From the NCBI GenBank assembly GCA_963969365.1, contig OZ017749.1, positions 1,426,001 to 1,490,000 on the forward strand: 64,000 bases of DNA, written 5' to 3'. This stretch comes from Asterochloris sp. CNOR1. Its lineage: Eukaryota > Chlorophyta > Trebouxiophyceae > Trebouxiales > Trebouxiaceae. A program made the translations under genes and the position numbers. Below the pieces are notes generated by a model. That model ran no database searches and was not told the DNA's origin. It saw nothing but the letters and a program-made list of their open reading frames with translations. Below, piece after piece: positions 60,501 to 64,000 of this stretch. How positions within the stretch are numbered: position 1 is the first letter of the stretch; every line of letters begins with the position of its first letter.

Positions 60501-61584
60501 ACCAGCTGCAGCCCAGCCTGCCATGATGCACTGGGTGTTCTGCAGGCCGGCTGGCAGGCCCAAGTGGCTGCAACTACTGCTGAGCCGCAATTTTGGGGCC
60601 ATCGCATTGGTCAACGCCTGCATGTTCATGACCCAGAACGGCGCACGTGCTGTTCTCATGCCCCTGCTGGCAATCCAGGGCTGTGGGCTGTCCCCCAAGA
60701 CGCTGGGTGAGCCTGCGTGGTGGTGTTGCCGTACCTTGGCCAGCCCAGGTTACTGGCCGTACTTTTCCATGTGATACAGCTGGTTATGACTATCAAGGCT
60801 GGGAGCTGCACGCTGTTGTCTCCAGGGGACAGGGGAGGTAAGTGACAGCCTTGAGCTGTGTCAACATCAGAGGTGCTTGAAGTGGCAAAAGGTCCAGCAG
60901 AGCTCCTCATGGCTGCATCAACAGAAGCTGTGTGTGTGACATGCAGGGCTGCTGTTCTCAGGCATGGCAGTGGTCAGCCTAGTGCTGGTCATGCCAGCCT
61001 CCTTTGTAGCTGACAAGCTTGGGCGCAAGTGGACAATTGTGCCCGGCTGCGTAGGGCTGGCTGCTGCCCTAGGACTGATGGCAGCAGCAGGTGAAACTGC
61101 AGCTTCACATCATTCCAGCACTGGCTCGATGCTGTGTACTCGTGCTGAGAGGAGCAACTGCAAGCAGCTTTTCATTATTGTGTGCAGGGAATGCAGCCTT
61201 CTTTGTGGCTGCTGCTGGGCTGTATGCAATGTGCAACGCCTGTATTGGAGCCACACCTGTAGCATATGCCAGCGATGTGATGCCATCTGGGCTGGGAGGC
61301 TTTGGACTGGGCATCTACCGGTGTGCAGGAGACCTTGGTGAGATGCGTGTGGGCAGTTTACTGAATTGTCTGAACCTCTGCTGCAACCCTGCCGTGGTAC
61401 CTCAGCATCCTGCACTTGAAGCCAGCCCCTACACTTCCTCCCTGCAGGACTGATGCTGGGCCCTGCCTTCCTTGGCTGGGTGGCTGACATGTCATCAGTG
61501 CAGACGGCACTCTGTGTAAATGCAACCATACTGCTGGCCGTTGTTGCCTTTTTCGGGATGCGCGCAGAAGAGACACATGAATAA
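57521..61584 (+). CDS. Major facilitator superfamily transporter
   Basis: MFS carriers move small solutes by proton coupling or facilitated diffusion. Nine exons fit in phase: 57521-57874, 58287-58434, 59448-59605, 59816-59886, 60169-60327, 60546-60706, 60947-61090, 61188-61337 and 61448-61584, giving 391 residues. After a 90-residue N-terminal extension (possible transit peptide, Arg/Ser-rich), helix one is LLIVAASTFLCSLSHTAL. The signature loop 2-3 motif is present, NLPAGMLADSHGRKPLLVWG, and is repeated in the C-half as SFVADKLGRKWTIVPG. Other helices include LLGSLLGPTIGGFLAEMIGL and TALCVNATILLAVVAFFGM. The sequence resembles drug/proton antiporter-like MFS_1 proteins, but the substrate cannot be told. 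The start ATG is the first in frame; translation could instead begin after a further upstream exon. The intron before exon 3 contains a close decoy of its acceptor. Confidence 0.93.
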
Positions 61585-61926
61585 GTGCTTTCAGCATTGA
61601 GAGAGTGAGAGCGCAGACTGCAAACCCCCTTCTGCAGAGGAGTCCAAACGCTTTGTTAGCAACCAATCACTGCAAATACTACATGCTTGATTGACATGCA
61701 TTCCTTTGACCTGATACCATTCTAGAAGCAGCAGCTTCATTGTCACAAGAATGGATTACTCTGAGACGGGCAGCTATGGTCAAAGGCCATATCCCTGACC
61801 TGGGTGTGAAAAGGCATATCAGTACAATGACATGCTGTGCGACCGGGCAGCTGAGGACGCCTTACAAACAGTAGCCAGGCCATGCTGGGCTGGCTGACTT
61901 AGCATGCCCTGCACCTGCATTGTTGA
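61585..61926. other. Convergent intergenic region, MFS and lipase 3' ends
   Basis: These 342 bases lie between the stop codons of the MFS (+) and lipase (-) genes. No other gene was seen. Confidence 0.4.
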
Positions 61927-64000
61927 CTAGTCAAAGGGCTGACTGCTCCCGTTCTTTACGGGGCTGCTGAGCTGCAATGTGAAGAATTCATCATAGAGTG
62001 CAGGCAAATGGTCCACGATGCCGGGCCCAATTCCCAACGCCAGACGGGTCAGTGCTTGAGTCACCTTGCCCTGCAGGCAGCGGGAGACACATTATCTGCA
62101 CATTGCTAGGCTGGCTACGAAGAGGCAATGGCAAGCAACACCAGGGCTAGCGGCCCAGAAGTGTCTTTAGAGGCCTGCCCTCTGCACTCTGCATCAGCTG
62201 CTGCTCAGTCGCTGCTAGCGTCTGGTGTGAAATTGCAGTTGAGCAAGGGCGCATCCTGATCAGCGGTGCCACGATGGCAATGCAGCATGCCGCAACGGGC
62301 TTTCGCGTGAAAGCTGCCTTTTGTAGTCATGACCCACATCTTGCCCCGCTTGATGTACACAGAGGTGGCACCTGACTGCTCAAACCCAACATGGCGGATA
62401 GAAGGCAAGCGGGCAGCCAGCTGTCAGCACAGGCCCAGGGACTTAGCTTGTCAGCCACAGCAGCACTGCCAGGTGGAGCTGCAGCAGCACTGGCAGAAGA
62501 GCAGCTGCAGCAGCACAGCCACATGCAGGCAGAGCCATGAGCAGATGCAGCAGCACAGCCGGGAGCACGCACAGCCTTGAGCAGCCACGGCAGCACCACA
62601 ATGGCCCAGTGGCACAGCCGCATGGCACAGCAGCACGATAACACCAGCACACCTGCCAAAGAGACCTAACTGCTCTGCCTGGGACAAACAGGAAGGCATA
62701 GCGGTCCTCACAGCTCCTGGCAGCCTCCACTCCCTCCCTGCCAGCATCTTCAACAGTGACCAGCCTTTGCCTGCAGGACCACACTGAGGCTCAGCTGCAG
62801 CAGAGGCCACCTCTCGACGTATTCATGCATGGCGACAGGGGTCTGAGGGCAGTGAACGCCCTGTGCCTGCATTGCATGACAGCCAATGTCAAAAGCAGCC
62901 GAACTTGCAGGGAGGGCCACAAGCAACTCAGCTGCAGCAGACCCATCTACAAGTCCCCCATTCCAGAGGCAGCTTCATTGGCCACTGAAGCAACTAAGCC
63001 ACTTGGCGAGCTGGCAGCATTGCTGCAACAAACAGTTGAGCTGCATCTCATGTCTGCAGAGTGCCCTTCAGTCACAGACACTAGATCAGGCACTCCTATA
63101 ACAGAGAAGCCTTGGGGATGCCAAGCAGGTCAGGCATGTAATAGCAGCCAACGATGCCTCAATGGGGCACTTGCATGCAGATTGAAAGGTCACAACACCC
63201 AGCTGCCCTTGACATCAGCCCAACATCTGTCTGCCTTTGTGCTGGGACACATCTTGGCAGCCATTGCAACTGCAAAGCTGACCACTCTCCTCACACCACC
63301 ACCACGCAGCATGGTCATGTTCCAAAGGACTCACCCGCTTCGTCAGCAGGGGCTGCCAAGCAAGCCAGACACATCACAAGCCTTAGTATGCTCAGCCGGT
63401 AAAGGACCTTGTACGGCGCTCAAGAGAGACACGCTAAGTTTCCAGCTGGCGCACGCGTGCTTCATTCAGCACAGTAGTGGCCTGCCAAAGTGGTTATCCA
63501 AGTGGTCCCTCCGATTCCGATGCATGCTGGGGATGGCCAAGGATGCAAGGCACATCATGCCACCATCAGACCCACCCGCCAGTGGTGTGATCGTGCGCTT
63601 TTCTGGCAGGACACCATCTCAGAGCCACCCAGCAGGCGGAACCCTTTATTGCAGTCAAGGGAACCCACCTGCCAAACGACTTGATTAGGCGCTCCCCCGG
63701 CAGGGGCCCATACTCAGGGCTGGCGGGCAGTCGTGTCACTATGTCGGATGCGTGGACAAAGTTGTACACCCTGTGGGGCAGGCGAGCTGCCAGGGCGGCG
63801 TTGAAGGCTGGGTCCCCCACAATGGGGCACCCGTAGCAGAACAGGCCGCTCAGCTGGGGCGCCACGTCCGGAGCCCTGCGGCACAGTGGAGCGAGGCTTG
63901 GGGTACATCAGCTGGTCGGCGGTGGAGAATTGGGATAGCCCGGTGTTGTGGCAGTCGAGACTGGAAGTAGTGTCAGTGTTGCAGCAATGGAGGGGTTGGG
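61927..64000 (-). CDS. Class 3 lipase-like alpha/beta hydrolase, partial (5' end beyond right edge)
   Basis: Class 3 lipases hydrolyse acylglycerols with a Ser-Asp-His triad. Exon 63875-63669 encodes LSGLFCYGCPIVGDPAFNAA and RVYNFVHASDIVTRLP, matching the family blocks TFG-PRVG and D-V-RLP; the Asp of HASD is the likely triad acid. An exon near 62400-62310 encodes IRHVGFEQSGATSVYIKRGK. The terminal exon 62070-61927 encodes LGIGPGIVDHLPALYDEF, where the His of DHLPALY is the likely triad base. The GxSxG serine should lie upstream, outside the window. The 1.3-kb stretch between 63669 and about 62400 is mostly intron; a 310-codon plus-strand frame there is judged to be noise. The region 62480-62640 is rich in GCAGCAGCACAGCC-like repeats. 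Confidence 0.8.
62478..62645. repeat. Degenerate GCAGCAGCACAGCC minisatellite-like tract in lipase intron
   Basis: The words AGCAGCACAGCC, GGCAGAGCC and GGCACAGCC recur irregularly over about 165 bases. No constant period is visible. Confidence 0.6.

Noticed and set aside
62756-63688. 310-codon plus-strand open reading frame inside the lipase locus
   Set aside because: It overlaps a lipase exon (63875-63669) on the opposite strand, has no domain, and has a composition like other intron translations.

Overview
This window is nuclear DNA from a photosynthetic eukaryote, most likely a chlorophyte green alga; a trebouxiophyte-like genome is my inference. The evidence is a nuclear LHCI antenna gene, a nuclear gene of the cyanobacterial DUF1818 family, a plant-type RPT6, a GlpF-like aquaporin, and the gene style: many short exons joined by introns of about 100 to 1000 bp that nearly always end in TGCAG. 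I found no bacterial operons, tRNA, rRNA or CRISPR array. Most genes had to be read exon by exon. Where I give an exon list, the splice phases were checked and keep one open frame.

Layout. 1-4.1 kb (-): HECT-type ubiquitin ligase, running off the left edge. 5.2-7.4 kb (+): DUF1818 protein. 7.9-13.0 kb (-): sorbitol dehydrogenase. 13.5-15.5 kb (+): indole-glycerol-phosphate-synthase-like protein. 15.8-21.1 kb (-): proteasome ATPase RPT6. 22-23.4 kb (+): unidentified conserved-looking gene. 24.1-26.3 kb (+): GT32-type glycosyltransferase. 28.2-29.8 kb (+): LHCA antenna protein. 30.1-34.4 kb (-): ZC2HC1-type zinc-finger protein, which shares a short divergent promoter with 34.7-41.4 kb (+): splicing factor CWC25. 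43.3-46.2 kb (+): aquaglyceroporin. 47.1-48.4 kb (-): unidentified gene. 48.6-51.5 kb (-): root-cap-domain secreted protein. 53.1-54.1 kb (+): LITAF-domain protein. 54.3-57.1 kb (+): a decayed LINE. 57.5-61.6 kb (+): MFS transporter. 61.9-64 kb (-): class 3 lipase, running off the right edge.

The genes do not form one pathway. They are ordinary housekeeping, chloroplast, transport and membrane genes, and many neighbours are arranged convergently or divergently.

The most unusual signal is in the introns. In gene after gene, on both strands, introns carry two to five decayed copies of the neighbouring exon edge together with its splice site, spaced about 50 to 300 bp apart. This looks like intron growth by repeated tandem duplication across splice junctions. 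It comes with several GC-AG introns. Other notable points are an IGPS-fold protein lacking catalytic lysines, a GlpF-like channel with a large loop insertion and an NPF second motif, an LHCA with the Asn ligand linked to red chlorophylls, and a LINE whose ORF1 and ORF2 lie in one reading frame.
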